From: an uncultured Veillonellaceae bacterium
Lineage (GTDB): Bacteria > Bacillota > Negativicutes > Selenomonadales > Selenomonadaceae
Length of the DNA stretch: 38,433 bases
Direction: 5' to 3'
NCBI GenBank assembly: GCA_902801565.1
Contig: CADCIX010000021.1
Location: 1 to 38,433 of the forward strand
Shown here: positions 24,555 through 35,031 of the stretch, in pieces
Position numbering within the stretch: the first letter of the stretch is position 1
Layout of the letters: the number at the start of each line of letters is the position of its first letter
Made by a program: the position numbers and the translations under genes
The notes under the pieces: model-generated
The model's database searches: none
Seen by the model: the letters and a program-made list of their open reading frames with translations, nothing else
What the model was told of the DNA's origin: nothing

Positions 24555-25742
24555 ATGGCTAAAGAAAAGTTTGAGAGAACAAAACCGCATGTGAACATCG
24601 GCACGATTGGTCACGTTGACCATGGCAAGACGACGCTCACTGCTGCTATCACGAAGTGCCTGTCCGAGAAGGGCATGGCCAAGTTCGAGGATTACGCTGA
24701 TATCGATAAGGCTCCTGAGGAGCGCGAGCGCGGTATCACCATCAACACGGCTCACGTTGAGTATGAGACGGAGAAGCGTCACTATGCACACGTTGACTGC
24801 CCGGGCCATGCTGACTATGTCAAGAACATGATCACTGGCGCTGCACAGATGGATGGTGCAATCCTCGTCGTTTCCGCTGCTGATGGCCCGATGCCCCAGA
24901 CTCGTGAGCACATCCTGCTCGCTCGTCAGGTCGGCGTTCCCGCTATCGTTGTCTTCCTCAACAAGGTTGACCAGGTAGACGATCCCGAGCTCCTCGAGCT
25001 CGTTGAGATGGAAGTTCGTGAGCTTCTCTCCAGCTATGAGTTCCCCGGCGATGACATCCCCGTTGTTGCTGGTTCCGCGCTGAAGGCCCTTGAGGGTGAC
25101 GAAGAGCAGAAGAAGAAGATCTTCGAGCTCATGGATGCTGTTGACGAGTACATCCCGACTCCGACCCGTGACACGGATAAGCCGTTCCTCATGCCGGTAG
25201 AGGATGTCTTCACCATCACTGGCCGTGGCACGGTTGCTACGGGCCGTGTTGAGCGTGGCGAGCTGAAGCTCAACGAGACCGTTGAGATCGTCGGCCTCCA
25301 GGATGAGTCCAAGAGCACGGTTGTCACTGGTATCGAGATGTTCCGCAAGATGCTCGACAGCGCTGTTGCTGGTGATAACATCGGTGCACTGCTCCGTGGT
25401 ATCGACCGCAAGGAGATCGAGCGCGGCCAGGTTCTCGCAAAGCCGGGTTCCATCAACCCCCACACGAAGTTCAAGGCTCAGGTTTATGTCCTGACCAAGG
25501 AAGAGGGCGGCCGTCATACTCCGTTCTTCACGAACTATCGTCCCCAGTTCTACTTCCGCACGACGGACGTTACTGGTGTGGTTCGTCTGCCGGAGGGCAC
25601 TGAGATGGTTATGCCTGGCGATAACGTTGAGATGGACGTTGAGCTCATCACTCCGATCGCTATCGAGAAGGGCCTCCGCTTCGCTATCCGCGAGGGTGGC
25701 CATACGGTTGGCGCTGGTCGTGTTACCGAGATCGAAGGCTAA
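24555..25742 (+). CDS. tuf: Elongation factor Tu
   Basis: 395 residues. GTPase that brings aminoacyl-tRNA to the ribosome. G1 GHVDHGKT (19-26), switch [13 protein letters not shown]3 DCPGHADY, G4 NKVD. Domains II and III are complete, ending [10 protein letters not shown]. Codon use is visibly the most biased in the window (GTT, GGC and CGT dominate), as expected of a very highly expressed gene. Another tuf copy could exist elsewhere in the genome. A GC-rich hairpin follows. Confidence 0.99.
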   Translation: MAKEKFERTKPHVNIGTIGHVDHGKTTLTAAITKCLSEKGMAKFEDYADIDKAPEERERGITINTAHVEYETEKRHYAHVDCPGHADYVKNMITGAAQMDGAILVVSAADGPMPQTREHILLARQVGVPAIVVFLNKVDQVDDPELLELVEMEVRELLSSYEFPGDDIPVVAGSALKALEGDEEQKKKIFELMDAVDEYIPTPTRDTDKPFLMPVEDVFTITGRGTVATGRVERGELKLNETVEIVGLQDESKSTVVTGIEMFRKMLDSAVAGDNIGALLRGIDRKEIERGQVLAKPGSINPHTKFKAQVYVLTKEEGGRHTPFFTNYRPQFYFRTTDVTGVVRLPEGTEMVMPGDNVEMDVELITPIAIEKGLRFAIREGGHTVGAGRVTEIEG

Positions 25743-25762
25743 TCACATAACTATGTAACCCA

Positions 25763-25795
25763 AAGGGCGACGCTCGCGTCGCCCTTAACTAAGGG
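25763..25795 (+). terminator. Hairpin after tuf with an overlapping alternative stem
   Basis: AAGGGCGACG (25763-25772) and CGTCGCCCTT (25777-25786) form a perfect 10-bp stem with a CTCG loop, 20 bases after the tuf stop. No real T-tract follows. CCCTT (25782-25786) can instead pair with AAGGG at 25791-25795, so two hairpins exclude each other. Best read as a partial terminator or attenuator between tuf and the S10 genes. Confidence 0.65.
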
Positions 25796-25819
25796 TTGAT
25801 TTACCCCCAATGCGATGAC

Positions 25820-25882
25820 GTGGCAGATGGCTCGGCCAGGACCGAGGGAACTGCTACGGAGAAATGTTTGGGCCGCGAGCCC
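25820..25882 (+). promoter_or_regulatory. Structured 5' leader of the S10 operon
   Basis: In the 118-base leader before rpsJ, TGGCAG (25821-25826) pairs with CTGCTA (25851-25856) below an internal loop (ATGG/GGAA), and CTCGG (25831-25835) pairs with CCGAG (25842-25846) above it. A second stem GGGC/GCCC lies at 25870-25882, 8 bases before the rpsJ ribosome binding site. No convincing promoter is seen, so rpsJ is probably read from tuf. An autoregulatory protein-binding leader, as L4 has for S10 operons in other bacteria, is an inference. Confidence 0.5.
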
Positions 25883-25904
25883 GGACGATAAGGAGGAAAC
25901 CACA

Positions 25905-26216
25905 TTGTCAAAGCAACAAAAAATCAGGATCCGTTTGAAGGCCTATGATCACAAGGCCCTCGACCAGAGTGCAGTCAAGATTGTGGATACTGCAAAGAAG
26001 ACCGGCGCCATGGTGTCTGGTCCGATTCCACTCCCGACGGAGAAGAACATCTACACGATTCTCAGGAGCCCGCATGTCAATAAGGATTCCCGTGAGCAGT
26101 TCGAGATGAGAACTCATAAGCGCCTTATCGACATTCTCCAGCCGACGAACAAGACCGTCGATGCCCTCATGCATCTCGACCTTCCGGCTGGCGTGGACAT
26201 CGAGATCAAATTATAA
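25905..26216 (+). CDS. rpsJ: 30S ribosomal protein S10
   Basis: 103 residues, TTG start with AAGGAGG 8 bases upstream. [17 protein letters not shown] is the standard opening and the start gives the usual S10 length; an open frame upstream to 25815 is leader sequence. S10 sits in the 30S head and, as NusE, joins NusB in antitermination. First gene of the S10 group; rplC follows after 18 bases. Confidence 0.98.
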   Translation: MSKQQKIRIRLKAYDHKALDQSAVKIVDTAKKTGAMVSGPIPLPTEKNIYTILRSPHVNKDSREQFEMRTHKRLIDILQPTNKTVDALMHLDLPAGVDIEIKL

Positions 26217-26234
26217 TTCGGGGAGGTGGATGGA

Positions 26235-26879
26235 ATGTCGAAAGCAATTTTAGGCAGGAAACTTGGTATGACACAGATCTTCACCGAGGAAGGCAAGGTC
26301 GTTCCCGTGACGGTTGTCGAGTCCGGCAATAATATCGTAATCCAGAACAAGACCGTGGAGAACGATGGCTACAATGCCGTGCAGCTTGGCTTCGGCGAGG
26401 TGAAGGAACACAAGGTAAACAAACCGCTCAAGGGGCATTTCGAGAAGGCTGGCGTGAAGCCTGTGAAATTCATTCGCGAGATGCGTTTGGCGGATGCTTC
26501 TGAATATAACGTTGGTGACACCATCGGCGTTGACATATTTGCTGCCGGGGAACTGGTGGATGTTACTGGTACTTCCAAGGGCAAGGGCTTTGCCGGCGGT
26601 ATCAAGCGCCACAACTTCGCTCGTGGTCCCATGGGACATGGTTCCAAGTCCCATCGTGAGCCGGGCTCTACGGGCGCGATGATCAGCGGTCCTGGCGGGC
26701 GTGTTCTCAAGGGCAAGAAATTGCCTGGCCGTATGGGCGGCGAGCGCGTTACCGTGCAGCGTCTCACGGTTGTTCGTGTGGACACTGACCGCAACCTCAT
26801 CCTCATCAAGGGTGCCATTCCTGGCCCCAAGAAGAGCTATGTTGTGATCAAGAATACCGTAAAGCCGGGAAAGAACTAA
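26235..26879 (+). CDS. rplC: 50S ribosomal protein L3
   Basis: 214 residues. [14 protein letters not shown] opens the protein, and the long loop reaching the peptidyl-transferase centre contains [18 protein letters not shown] and [14 protein letters not shown] 26235 lies 8 bases after GGGGAGG; a GTG at 26226 overlaps that site. L3 is one of the first proteins to bind 23S rRNA. Confidence 0.98.
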   Translation: MSKAILGRKLGMTQIFTEEGKVVPVTVVESGNNIVIQNKTVENDGYNAVQLGFGEVKEHKVNKPLKGHFEKAGVKPVKFIREMRLADASEYNVGDTIGVDIFAAGELVDVTGTSKGKGFAGGIKRHNFARGPMGHGSKSHREPGSTGAMISGPGGRVLKGKKLPGRMGGERVTVQRLTVVRVDTDRNLILIKGAIPGPKKSYVVIKNTVKPGKN

Positions 26880-26903
26880 GTTTTGGAAGGAGGATTAAGG
26901 TAA

Positions 26904-27527
26904 ATGCCTACAGTAGCAGTTTATGATATTGCGAACAACAAGGTTGGCGATATCGATTTGAATGAAAACTTTTTTGGCGTGGAAATGAACGCGGGCCTTT
27001 TGCATCAGGCGGTTGTCCTGCAGCTCGCTTCCCAGCGTCTCGGCACGCATTCCACGAAGACTCGCGGCCTCGTTCGCGGCGGCGGACGCAAGCCTTGGAG
27101 GCAGAAAGGCACGGGACGTGCCCGTTCCGGTTCGACGCGCAGCCCCATCTGGGTTGGCGGCGGCACGGTGTTCGGCCCCCATCCGCGCAAGTATGGCTTC
27201 ACCATGCCGCGCAAGCAGCGTCGTCTGGCCATCAAGTGCGCTCTTTCCGACAAGGTCAAGAGCGGCGATTTCGTGGTTCTCGACCAGCTGGATTTCGATT
27301 CCCCGAAGACGAAGAACGTCGTCAAGATGCTCAATGATTTCAGCGTGAACAGCAAGGTGCTCTTCATTACGGCTGATGAGGCAGAGAACGTTGAGAAGTC
27401 CGCACGCAACATTCCTGGTGTGAAAGCTATCCCTGCGAAGGGTCTGAATGTGTATGATATCCTTTATCATGGCAAGCTTTTCATTACCAAGGATGCCATC
27501 GCCCGCATTGAGGAGGTATTCGCATAA
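26904..27527 (+). CDS. rplD: 50S ribosomal protein L4
   Basis: 207 residues. The tunnel loop holds [22 protein letters not shown] (split as GGGRKPW and RQKGTGRAR) and [14 protein letters not shown]4 lines the exit tunnel and in some bacteria represses its own operon. The stop TAA shares its last A with the rplW ATG. Confidence 0.98.
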   Translation: MPTVAVYDIANNKVGDIDLNENFFGVEMNAGLLHQAVVLQLASQRLGTHSTKTRGLVRGGGRKPWRQKGTGRARSGSTRSPIWVGGGTVFGPHPRKYGFTMPRKQRRLAIKCALSDKVKSGDFVVLDQLDFDSPKTKNVVKMLNDFSVNSKVLFITADEAENVEKSARNIPGVKAIPAKGLNVYDILYHGKLFITKDAIARIEEVFA

Positions 27528-27808
27528 TGGAAGCACGTGATATACTGATTCGCCCGCTCATTACCGAGAAAACGACGCAGCTCATGGCTGAGGGCAAGTA
27601 CGTCTTTGTTGTGGCAAAGGCCGCCAACAAGATTGAGATTGCCAAGGCTGTGGCCGAGATCTTCAAGGTGAAGGTCGAGAACGTGAACACGGTCAATGTC
27701 CTGGGAAAGAAAAAGCGCATGGGACGCACGTCCGGCAAGCGTCCTGACTATAAGAAGGCCATCGTGAAGCTCGCTGCTGGCGAGACCATCGAGTTCTTTG
27801 AGGCCTAA
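27527..27808 (+). CDS. rplW: 50S ribosomal protein L23
   Basis: 93 residues. L23 sits at the tunnel exit and docks trigger factor and [16 protein letters not shown] is the standard opening, and [17 protein letters not shown] the basic loop. It starts on the last base of rplD (TAATG), so translation is coupled. Confidence 0.98.
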   Translation: MEARDILIRPLITEKTTQLMAEGKYVFVVAKAANKIEIAKAVAEIFKVKVENVNTVNVLGKKKRMGRTSGKRPDYKKAIVKLAAGETIEFFEA

Positions 27809-27831
27809 GCTGGGAAAAGGAGGTTAAAAAA

Positions 27832-28659
27832 GTGGCAGTAAAGAGTTTTAAACCGTATTCTGCAGGCCGTCGCTTCATGACAGTGTCCTCTTTTGATGAG
27901 ATCACTGCAAGCAAGCCTGAGAAATCCTTGACAAAGAGCCTTACGAAAAAGGGCGGCCGCAACCAACAGGGCCGTTTGACGGTTCGCCATCAGGGCGGCG
28001 GTCATAAGCGCCTCTATCGCGTGATCGATTTCAAGCGCAACAAGGATGGCATCCCAGCCCGTGTAGCGACGATTGAGTACGATCCGAATCGCAGCGCACG
28101 CATTGCGCTCCTGAATTATGTGGATGGCGAGAAGCGCTATATTCTCGCTCCGAACGGCCTCAAGGTCGGCGACAAGGTGGAGTCGGGCCCCGAGGCAGAC
28201 ATCAAGACGGGAAATGCTCTTCCCATCAAGAACATTCCTGTCGGTACACTGCTCCATAACATTGAGCTCAAGATCGGCAAGGGCGCACAGCTCGTCCGCA
28301 GCGCAGGCGGCAGTGCCCAGCTCATGGCAAAGGAAGGAAGCTATGCGCTTCTCCGCATGCCTTCCGGCGAGATCCGCAAGGTGCATATCAACTGCCGTGC
28401 CACGATTGGCCAGGTAGGCAACCTTGAGCACGAGAACATCACCATCGGTAAGGCCGGCCGTAACCGCTGGCTCGGCATCCGTCCGGAGAACCGCGGTGTC
28501 GCGATGAACCCGAATGACCATCCGCATGGCGGTGGTGAGGGACGTTCTCCCGTTGGGCGCAAGCATCCTGTCACGAAGTGGGGCAAATGCGCTATGGGTG
28601 CAAAGACTCGCCGCAAGAAGGCTTCCGACAAGTTCATTGTCAAGCGTCGTACGAAATAA
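27832..28659 (+). CDS. rplB: 50S ribosomal protein L2
   Basis: 275 residues, GTG start behind AGGAGG. L2 is needed for subunit joining and peptidyl transfer. [15 protein letters not shown] opens it; the C-terminal [17 protein letters not shown] contains the conserved His of the peptidyl-transferase region. Highly basic C-terminus ([16 protein letters not shown]). Confidence 0.98.
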   Translation: MAVKSFKPYSAGRRFMTVSSFDEITASKPEKSLTKSLTKKGGRNQQGRLTVRHQGGGHKRLYRVIDFKRNKDGIPARVATIEYDPNRSARIALLNYVDGEKRYILAPNGLKVGDKVESGPEADIKTGNALPIKNIPVGTLLHNIELKIGKGAQLVRSAGGSAQLMAKEGSYALLRMPSGEIRKVHINCRATIGQVGNLEHENITIGKAGRNRWLGIRPENRGVAMNPNDHPHGGGEGRSPVGRKHPVTKWGKCAMGAKTRRKKASDKFIVKRRTK

Positions 28660-28687
28660 GGCATAGGAACCGAAAGGAGGAGAAACC

Positions 28688-28969
28688 TTGTCAAGATCTG
28701 TCAAAAAAGGACCTTACGTTCAGGAGAGCCTCATGAAGAAGGTTGAGGCGTTGAATGCTGCAAATGACAAGAAAGTGGTCAAGACCTGGTCCAGGAGCTC
28801 TACGATTTTCCCGGATTTCGTCGGACATACGATAGCCGTTCATGATGGCCGCAAGCATGTGCCGGTCTATGTTACGGAGGACATGGTCGGGCATAAGCTC
28901 GGGGAGTTCGCCCCGACGCGCACCTTCAAGGGCCATGCCGGTGAAGAGAGAAAGACATCACTGAAATAA
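28688..28969 (+). CDS. rpsS: 30S ribosomal protein S19
   Basis: 93 residues, TTG start with AAAGGAGG upstream. [18 protein letters not shown] and [20 protein letters not shown] are family signatures, and [13 protein letters not shown] closes it. It binds 16S rRNA in the 30S head near S13. Confidence 0.98.
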   Translation: MSRSVKKGPYVQESLMKKVEALNAANDKKVVKTWSRSSTIFPDFVGHTIAVHDGRKHVPVYVTEDMVGHKLGEFAPTRTFKGHAGEERKTSLK

Positions 28970-28990
28970 TTTGCGAGAGGAGGATCTTTA

Positions 28991-29323
28991 GTGGAAGCTA
29001 AAGCAGTAGCTAAGTATGTTCGCATCGCCCCGCGCAAAGTTCGTGTTGTCATGGATCTCATCCGTGGCAAGAATGTTGCCGAGGCATTTGCAATTTTGAA
29101 ATTCACGCCGAAAGCCGGCGCTGATGTAATAGAGAAGGTTTTGAAGTCAGCAGTTGCCAATGCTGAGAACAATTTCGACATGGATGTCGATAAACTCTAC
29201 GTTTCCACGGCCTTTGTCGATCAGGGACCGACGCTCAAGCGCATTCATCCGCGTTCCCGCGGTCAGGCGTTCAAGATCTTGAAGCGCACGTCCCATGTCA
29301 CAGTCATCGTCGAAGAAAGGTAA
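28991..29323 (+). CDS. rplV: 50S ribosomal protein L22
   Basis: 110 residues, GTG start behind [28 protein letters not shown] is the typical N-terminus; the tunnel hairpin includes [17 protein letters not shown]22 and L4 form the tunnel constriction where macrolides act. 16 bases before rpsC. Confidence 0.98.
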   Translation: MEAKAVAKYVRIAPRKVRVVMDLIRGKNVAEAFAILKFTPKAGADVIEKVLKSAVANAENNFDMDVDKLYVSTAFVDQGPTLKRIHPRSRGQAFKILKRTSHVTVIVEER

Positions 29324-29339
29324 TAAGGAGGGAAACGGT

Positions 29340-30011
29340 TTGGGTCAGAAAGTTAATCCACATGGAATTCGCCTTGGCATCGTCAAGAACTGGGATGCCA
29401 AGTGGTATGCGGATAAGGATTTCGCAAATAACTTGCACGAGGATATCAAGATTCGCACCTATCTGAAGAAGAAGCTTCAGGCGGCCAGTGTTTCAAGAAT
29501 TGAGACGGAGCGCGCCAAGAACCGCCTCAAGATCACGATCCATACGGCAAAGCCCGGTATGGTCATTGGACGCGGCGGTTCCGGCATCGAGGAGATCAAG
29601 GCCGGACTCAAGAAGTATACCAATGCAAAGCGCGTTGACATCAACATCGCTGAGATCAAGCAGCCGGATCTGGATGCAACCCTTGTGGCTGAGAACATCG
29701 CTTCCCAGCTGGAGCGCCGCATTGCTTTCCGTCGTGCGATGAAGCAGTCGGTCGGCCGCACGATGCGTCTCGGCGCAAAGGGCATCAAGATTGCCTGCGG
29801 CGGTCGTCTCGGTGGTGCCGAGATTGCCCGCAAGGAGTTCTATCGTGAGGGAAGCATTCCTCTTCATACCCTTCGTGCTGACATCGATTACGGCACGGCT
29901 GAGGCTCATACGACCTATGGGCGCATCGGCATCAAGGTATGGATTTTCAAGGGCGAGATCCTTCCGGAGAAGAAGCAGTCCCAGGCTGCTGTTGAAGGGA
30001 GCGAAGCTTAA
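29340..30011 (+). CDS. rpsC: 30S ribosomal protein S3
   Basis: 223 residues. TTG start at 29340 giving [14 protein letters not shown], with AAGGAGGG 8 bases upstream; a longer frame from 29295 runs inside rplV. The KH domain has the GRGGSGIEE loop (the GxxG RNA-binding motif). S3 lines the mRNA entry channel with S4 and S5. The stop shares an A with the rplP start (TAATG). Confidence 0.98.
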   Translation: MGQKVNPHGIRLGIVKNWDAKWYADKDFANNLHEDIKIRTYLKKKLQAASVSRIETERAKNRLKITIHTAKPGMVIGRGGSGIEEIKAGLKKYTNAKRVDINIAEIKQPDLDATLVAENIASQLERRIAFRRAMKQSVGRTMRLGAKGIKIACGGRLGGAEIARKEFYREGSIPLHTLRADIDYGTAEAHTTYGRIGIKVWIFKGEILPEKKQSQAAVEGSEA

Positions 30012-30451
30012 TGTTATTACCGAAGAGAGTAAAATACCGCAAGCAGTTCCGCGGCCGCATGAAGGGCAAGGCACAGCGTGGCAACACCGTGGCTCATGGT
30101 GAGTTCGGCCTTGTGGCTCTTGAGCCGGCATGGATCACCAACCGCCAGATTGAGGCTGCTCGTATCGCCATGACGCGTTACATCAAGCGTGGCGGCCAGG
30201 TATGGATCAAGATTTTCCCGGACAAGCCAGTTACGGCAAAGCCTGCCGAGACCCGCATGGGTTCCGGCAAGGGCTCCCCTGAGTACTGGGTAGCCGTTGT
30301 GAAGCCGGGGCGTGTTCTTTTCGAGATGGATGGGGTTTCCCGTGAGGTTGCCCAGGAGGCCATGCGTCTTGCAGGCCACAAGCTTCCCATCAAGACGAAG
30401 TTCATCACGAGAGAAGATACAAAAGAGGGCGGTGAAGTAAATGAAGGTTAA
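30011..30451 (+). CDS. rplP: 50S ribosomal protein L16
   Basis: 146 residues. [20 protein letters not shown] opens it (split at QFRGRM) and [19 protein letters not shown] is the signature loop near the A site and tRNA acceptor stem. The gene overlaps rpsC by one base and rpmC by 11 bases. Confidence 0.98.
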   Translation: MLLPKRVKYRKQFRGRMKGKAQRGNTVAHGEFGLVALEPAWITNRQIEAARIAMTRYIKRGGQVWIKIFPDKPVTAKPAETRMGSGKGSPEYWVAVVKPGRVLFEMDGVSREVAQEAMRLAGHKLPIKTKFITREDTKEGGEVNEG

Positions 30452-30635
30452 TGAGATTCGTGAAATGAGTGCAGAGGACCTCAACCAGAAACTTGCTTCG
30501 CTTAAAGAGGAGCTGTTCAACCTCCGTTTCCAGCACGCCACCGGCCAGTTGGAGAACCCCATGCGTATCAAGGACGTGAAGAAGACCATTGCCCGCATCA
30601 AGACGATCCAGCGTGAGCAGGAACTCAAGGCTTGA
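30441..30635 (+). CDS. rpmC: 50S ribosomal protein L29
   Basis: 64 residues, a two-helix protein near the tunnel exit. [18 protein letters not shown] is the family signature. Its ATG lies inside the end of rplP in another frame, with GAGGGCGG upstream, so translation is likely coupled. Confidence 0.98.
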   Translation: MKVNEIREMSAEDLNQKLASLKEELFNLRFQHATGQLENPMRIKDVKKTIARIKTIQREQELKA

Positions 30636-30668
30636 TGAATGATATGCAGATAGGAAGGAGGCTCCCTG

Positions 30669-30926
30669 ATGAGCGATAGAAATGAGCGCAAGACGAAGAT
30701 CGGCAAGGTCGTCAGCGACAAGATGGAAAAGACCATTGTGGTTGCAGTGGAGGAACTGGAGCAGCACAAGCTTTACAAGAAGTCTGTGAAGAGGACTGTG
30801 AAGTTCAAGGCGCATGACGAGAAGAACGAGGCCGGAGTCGGCGACAAGGTCTCCATCATGGAAACGCGCCCCTTGTCCAAGGACAAGCGCTGGAGACTGG
30901 TGGAAATCGTAGAGAAGGCAAAATAA
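30669..30926 (+). CDS. rpsQ: 30S ribosomal protein S17
   Basis: 85 residues, an OB-fold protein that binds 16S rRNA early in assembly. [17 protein letters not shown] and [19 protein letters not shown] are the conserved parts. GGAGG precedes the ATG. Confidence 0.98.
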   Translation: MSDRNERKTKIGKVVSDKMEKTIVVAVEELEQHKLYKKSVKRTVKFKAHDEKNEAGVGDKVSIMETRPLSKDKRWRLVEIVEKAK

Positions 30927-30949
30927 TCTTTGCGTAAGGAGGTCAAACA

Positions 30950-31318
30950 ATGATCCAACAACAGACAATCCTGAATGTTGGCGACAACACTGGTGCAAAG
31001 GAAATCATGTGCATCCGTGTCCTTGGCGGTTCCTATCGCAAGTATGCCAACATCGGTGATATCATCGTGGCTGCAGTGAAATCTGCGGCTCCCGGTGGCA
31101 CGGTGAAGAAGGGCGATGTCGTGAAGGCAGTTGTCGTCCGCAGCGTCAAGGGCCTGCGTCGCGCAGATGGCTCTTACATTCGTTTTGATGAGAATGCAGC
31201 TGTTATCATCAAGGAAGACAAGACACCGCGCGGTACGCGTATTTTTGGACCAGTGGCAAGGGAACTGCGTGAGAAGGACTTCATGAAGATCGTTTCCCTG
31301 GCTCCTGAAGTACTTTGA
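30950..31318 (+). CDS. rplN: 50S ribosomal protein L14
   Basis: 122 residues, the invariant length of the family. [18 protein letters not shown] opens it and [23 protein letters not shown] (ending LAPEVL) closes it. It sits at the subunit interface, forming bridges to the 30S and binding the silencing factor RsfS. Confidence 0.98.
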   Translation: MIQQQTILNVGDNTGAKEIMCIRVLGGSYRKYANIGDIIVAAVKSAAPGGTVKKGDVVKAVVVRSVKGLRRADGSYIRFDENAAVIIKEDKTPRGTRIFGPVARELREKDFMKIVSLAPEVL

Positions 31319-31338
31319 TTCATAAAGGAGGTGCTATT

Positions 31339-31671
31339 TTGTCACTCGTAAAAATGAACGTCAAGAAGGGCGATACGGTCGTTGTATTGTCCGGCAAGGA
31401 TAAGGGCAAGCAGGGCAAGGTTACCCAGGCTATGCCGAAGAAGGGCAAGGTTGTCGTCGAGGGCGTCAACAAGGTGAAGCGTCACACGAAACCGAACCAG
31501 AAAGCACCCCAGGGCGGTATCTTGGTGAAGGAAGCACCCTTGCATGCTTGCAAGGTCATGCTCGTCTGCCCCGCCTGCAGCAAGCCCACCCGCGTTGCAC
31601 ATAAGGAAGTCAATGGCAAGAACGTCCGCGCCTGCAAGAAGTGCGGCGAGGTCATCGACCAGACGAAATAA
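31339..31671 (+). CDS. rplX: 50S ribosomal protein L24
   Basis: 110 residues, TTG start with AAGGAGG 9 bases upstream; a longer frame from 31315 overlaps rplN. The KOW motif is [18 protein letters not shown]. The C-terminal part has CPAC and CKKC, a zinc-ribbon-like pair common in Firmicutes L24. It starts 50S assembly. Confidence 0.97.
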   Translation: MSLVKMNVKKGDTVVVLSGKDKGKQGKVTQAMPKKGKVVVEGVNKVKRHTKPNQKAPQGGILVKEAPLHACKVMLVCPACSKPTRVAHKEVNGKNVRACKKCGEVIDQTK

Positions 31672-31691
31672 GAGAGAAAGGAGGAGCATAA

Positions 31692-32231
31692 GTGGATAGA
31701 TTACAGGAAAAGTACCAGAAGGAAGTTGTTCCGGCACTGACGGAGAAGTTCGGCTACAAGAACATCATGCAGCTTCCGAAGATCGAAAAGGTCATCATCA
31801 ACATGGGTGTCGGTGAGGCGGTAGGCAATCCGAAGGCGTTGGATTCCGCGGTAAATGATCTCACCATCATCTCGGGACAGAAGCCTCTTTTGACCCGTGC
31901 AAAGAAGTCCCTTGCTGCATGGAAGCTCCGTCAGGGCATGCCCATCGGCTGCAAGGTAACCCTTCGCGGCGTCCGCATGTACCAGTTCCTCGACAAGTTT
32001 ATGAACGTTGCGCTTCCCCGTGTCCGCGATTTCCGCGGTGTGAGCGAGAAGGCCTTCGATGGTCGCGGAAATTATGCTGTGGGCCTCAAGGAGCAGTTGA
32101 TTTTCCCTGAGATCGACTACGACAAGATTGACAAGATCCGTGGCATGAACATTGTAATTGTTACGACGGCAAAGACGGATGAAGAAGCCAGAGAGCTCCT
32201 GAAACTCATGGGTATGCCGTTCAGCGCATAA
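31692..32231 (+). CDS. rplE: 50S ribosomal protein L5
   Basis: 179 residues, GTG start behind AAGGAGG. L5 binds 5S rRNA and contacts P-site t[26 protein letters not shown] and [18 protein letters not shown] are signatures, with [17 protein letters not shown] at the end. Confidence 0.98.
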   Translation: MDRLQEKYQKEVVPALTEKFGYKNIMQLPKIEKVIINMGVGEAVGNPKALDSAVNDLTIISGQKPLLTRAKKSLAAWKLRQGMPIGCKVTLRGVRMYQFLDKFMNVALPRVRDFRGVSEKAFDGRGNYAVGLKEQLIFPEIDYDKIDKIRGMNIVIVTTAKTDEEARELLKLMGMPFSA

Positions 32232-32245
32232 GGAGGTACAGAAGC

Positions 32246-32431
32246 GTGGCTAAGAAATCAATGATCGAGAAGTGGAGCAAGGAACCCAAGTTCTCTACCC
32301 GCAAGCACAATCGTTGCAAGATTTGCGGCCGTCCCCACGGTTACCTGCGGAAGTTCGAGATGTGCCGCATCTGCTTCCGCGAGCAGAGCTACCAGGGCGC
32401 CATCCCTGGTGTGAGAAAAGCAAGCTGGTAA
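32246..32431 (+). CDS. rpsZ: 30S ribosomal protein S14, zinc-binding type
   Basis: 61 residues, GTG start behind AAGGAGG. The short form with four cysteines (CKIC and CRIC) that bind zinc, in contrast to the longer zinc-free paralogue. The C-terminus GVRKASW is typical. It completes the 30S head with S3 and S10. Confidence 0.98.
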   Translation: MAKKSMIEKWSKEPKFSTRKHNRCKICGRPHGYLRKFEMCRICFREQSYQGAIPGVRKASW

Positions 32432-32473
32432 GAGCTTGTTCAGGTTTGAAAGATTGAAGGAGGATATCGATTC

Positions 32474-32872
32474 ATGGCAATGACTGATCCTATTGCAGAT
32501 ATGCTGACCCGTTTGCGCAATGCAAACTCTGTTTTCCACGAAAAGGTTGAGATTCCCGGTTCTAACATCAAGAAGGCGATTGCCGAGGTCTTGAAGGAAG
32601 AGGGATTCATCAAGGACTACACCTTCACGGAGGATTCCAAGCAGGGCATCATCACGGTGCTCCTGAAGTATGGCCCCCAGCGCGAGAAGGTGATTTCCGG
32701 GCTCAAGCGCATCTCGAAGCCCGGCCTTCGCCAGTATGCGAAGCATGACGAGCTTCCCCGTGTTCTCGGCGGACTCGGCATCGCCATCATTTCCACTTCC
32801 AAGGGAATCATGAGCGACAAGCAGGCACGCAAGGCTGGCCTCGGCGGCGAAGTCATCGCGTACGTCTGGTAA
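32474..32872 (+). CDS. rpsH: 30S ribosomal protein S8
   Basis: 132 residues. Binds the central domain of 16S r[17 protein letters not shown] opens it; the C-terminal signature is [19 protein letters not shown]8 represses the spc group in enteric bacteria; whether it does here cannot be seen. AAGGAGG precedes the ATG. Confidence 0.98.
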   Translation: MAMTDPIADMLTRLRNANSVFHEKVEIPGSNIKKAIAEVLKEEGFIKDYTFTEDSKQGIITVLLKYGPQREKVISGLKRISKPGLRQYAKHDELPRVLGGLGIAIISTSKGIMSDKQARKAGLGGEVIAYVW

Positions 32873-32900
32873 TCGAGAAATATTCGGAGGTGTAAAACAG

Positions 32901-33452
32901 ATGTCAAGAATTGGCAGGGCACCGATTGAGATCCCGGCTGGCGTAACCGTCACCGTCGGCGATGGCAATCTGGTGAAGGTAAAAGGACCGAAAGGCGAGC
33001 TTTCTCGCCAGATCCACCAGGATATGAAAGTGACCGTTGAGGGGACTACCGTAACGGTGGCTCGTCCCTCTGACGATAAGATGCACAGATCCCTTCATGG
33101 GCTGTCCCGCACGCTCATCAACAACATGGTGATCGGCGTGACGGAAGGGTTCTCCAAGAACCTTGAGATCAATGGTGTGGGTTATCGTGCCCAGAAGCAG
33201 GGCAAGAACCTGAATCTTTCCCTCGGCTTCTCCCATCCTGTGATTGTTGAGCCGCCTGCGGGCATCAACTTTGATGTTCCCTCGGCAAATGCCATCGTGG
33301 TAAGCGGCATCGACAAAGAGGTTGTCGGACAGGTTGCAGCGGAGATCCGCAGCTTCCGTGAGCCGGAGCCTTATAAGGGCAAGGGTATCAAGTACGCCGG
33401 TGAGCACATCCGCCGCAAGGAAGGCAAGGCTGGCGCTAAGGGCAAGAAATAA
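32901..33452 (+). CDS. rplF: 50S ribosomal protein L6
   Basis: 183 residues, two similar domains, located near the factor-binding site. [16 protein letters not shown] opens it; the C-terminal domain has [19 protein letters not shown] precedes the ATG. Confidence 0.98.
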   Translation: MSRIGRAPIEIPAGVTVTVGDGNLVKVKGPKGELSRQIHQDMKVTVEGTTVTVARPSDDKMHRSLHGLSRTLINNMVIGVTEGFSKNLEINGVGYRAQKQGKNLNLSLGFSHPVIVEPPAGINFDVPSANAIVVSGIDKEVVGQVAAEIRSFREPEPYKGKGIKYAGEHIRRKEGKAGAKGKK

Positions 33453-33484
33453 TTGACCATTGACAGAGGAAAGGAGTGACCATT

Positions 33485-33844
33485 GTGCTTATCAAAGCAG
33501 ATAAGAATAAGGCCCGCCAGAAGCGTCATCGGCGGGTACGCAATCACATTTCCGGCACGGCAGCACGTCCGCGCCTGAATGTATTCAGGAGTCTCGCCAA
33601 CATCTATGCACAGATCATCGACGATGAGAAGGGCATGACTCTTGTGGCTGCATCCACCCAGGACAAGGAGTTCAAGGACTACGGCGGAAATGTTGCAGCA
33701 GCAAAGGCGATTGGCACCGAGATTGCCAAGCGCGCCCTGGACAAGGGCATCAGCGAGGTCGTCTTCGATCGTGGCGGCTACGTTTACCACGGCCGTGTGG
33801 CAGCTCTTGCAGAGGCAGCTCGTGAAGCTGGTCTGAAGTTCTAA
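33485..33844 (+). CDS. rplR: 50S ribosomal protein L18
   Basis: 119 residues, GTG start at 33485 with AAGGAG 8 bases upstream; a GTG at 33476 overlaps that site. [18 protein letters not shown] opens it, and [23 protein letters not shown] closes it (YHGRV motif). Binds 5S rRNA with L5. Confidence 0.97.
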   Translation: MLIKADKNKARQKRHRRVRNHISGTAARPRLNVFRSLANIYAQIIDDEKGMTLVAASTQDKEFKDYGGNVAAAKAIGTEIAKRALDKGISEVVFDRGGYVYHGRVAALAEAAREAGLKF

Positions 33845-33859
33845 GAAGGAGGTAAGTGA

Positions 33860-34363
33860 ATGGCTAGAAATATGGACAACGAGACTCCGGAGTTTGAGGA
33901 GAAAGTTGTATATATCAATCGCGTGGCAAAAGTTGTCAAGGGCGGTCGTCGCTTCTCTTTCAGCGCGCTTGTCGTCGTCGGCAACAAGAACGGAAAGGTC
34001 GGCGTTGGACTCGGCAAGGCTGCTGAGGTTCCCGAGGCTATCCGCAAGGGTGTTGAGGATGCAAAGAAAAACCTCATCGAGGTTGCTCTCAGGGATCGTT
34101 CGATTCCCCATGAGATCATCGGCATCTTCGGCGCAGGCCGTGTGCTCCTGAAGCCGGCTGCAAAAGGTACCGGCGTTATCGCTGGCGGCCCTGCCCGTGC
34201 AGTCTTGGAGCTTGCCGGCATCCATGATATTCTCACGAAGTCCCTTGGCTCGTCCAATCCGAACAACATGGTTCGCGCAACGGTGAAGGGCCTTGAGCAG
34301 CTCAAGCGCGCCGAGGTTGTCGCTGAGCTTCGCGGCAAGACGATCCAGGAAATTTTGGGTTAA
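33860..34363 (+). CDS. rpsE: 30S ribosomal protein S5
   Basis: 167 residues. Helps decoding accuracy and the mRNA helicase function. [17 protein letters not shown] is the signature around the spectinomycin region, and [17 protein letters not shown] follows. AAGGAGG precedes the ATG; rpmD follows after 15 bases. Confidence 0.98.
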   Translation: MARNMDNETPEFEEKVVYINRVAKVVKGGRRFSFSALVVVGNKNGKVGVGLGKAAEVPEAIRKGVEDAKKNLIEVALRDRSIPHEIIGIFGAGRVLLKPAAKGTGVIAGGPARAVLELAGIHDILTKSLGSSNPNNMVRATVKGLEQLKRAEVVAELRGKTIQEILG

Positions 34364-34378
34364 AAGGAGGACCGACAC

Positions 34379-34564
34379 ATGGCAAAAGTAAAAGTGACTC
34401 TTACGAGAAGCCTCATCGGCCGTCCCGAGACCCAGCGCAGGACGGTGCGTTCCCTTGGCCTTCGCAAGACGAATTCCGTCGTTGAGCTGCCCGACAATGA
34501 GGCAATCCGTGGACAGCTCCACAAGGTGCAGCATCTTATCAAAGTGGAAGAAATTGCAGACTGA
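34379..34564 (+). CDS. rpmD: 50S ribosomal protein L30
   Basis: 61 residues, the short bacterial form. [25 protein letters not shown] is the family core (split at RSLIGRP and LGLRK). AAAGGAGG precedes the ATG. Confidence 0.97.
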   Translation: MAKVKVTLTRSLIGRPETQRRTVRSLGLRKTNSVVELPDNEAIRGQLHKVQHLIKVEEIAD

Positions 34565-34589
34565 TTAAAGGTTGAGGAGGTGCACTTAG

Positions 34590-35030
34590 ATGAAATTACA
34601 CGAATTAGCTCCGGCAGAGGGCTCCCGCAAGACACGCAATCGCGTTGGGCGCGGCCTCGGTTCCGGCAACGGCAAGACGTCCGGCCGTGGCATGAAGGGA
34701 CAGAAGTCCCGCAGCGGCGGCGGTGTGCGTACAGGTTTTGAAGGCGGACAGATGCCTCTTTACCGTCGTCTTCCGAAGCGCGGCTTCAAGAATGTTTGGG
34801 CAAAGACCTATGCTGAGGTCAATGTCGAGACGCTGAACCGCTTCGAAGAGGGAGCGACCATCGATCCTGTCGTTCTCGTGGAATCCGGCATACTGAAGAA
34901 TGTCGAGGATGGCATCCGCATTCTTGGCGGCGGCGAGCTCACGAAGAGGCTTACGGTCCGCGCGAATGGATTTACCAAATCGGCAGAGGAAAAGATCACG
35001 GCAGCAGGCGGAAAAGTAGAGGTGATCTGA
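34590..35030 (+). CDS. rplO: 50S ribosomal protein L15
   Basis: 146 residues. The N-terminal extension is Gly/Arg-rich ([19 protein letters not shown]) and reaches into 23S r[21 protein letters not shown] is the signature. The secY start lies one base after its stop, and the secY ribosome binding site lies in the last codons of rplO. Confidence 0.98.
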   Translation: MKLHELAPAEGSRKTRNRVGRGLGSGNGKTSGRGMKGQKSRSGGGVRTGFEGGQMPLYRRLPKRGFKNVWAKTYAEVNVETLNRFEEGATIDPVVLVESGILKNVEDGIRILGGGELTKRLTVRANGFTKSAEEKITAAGGKVEVI

Positions 35031-35031
35031 G

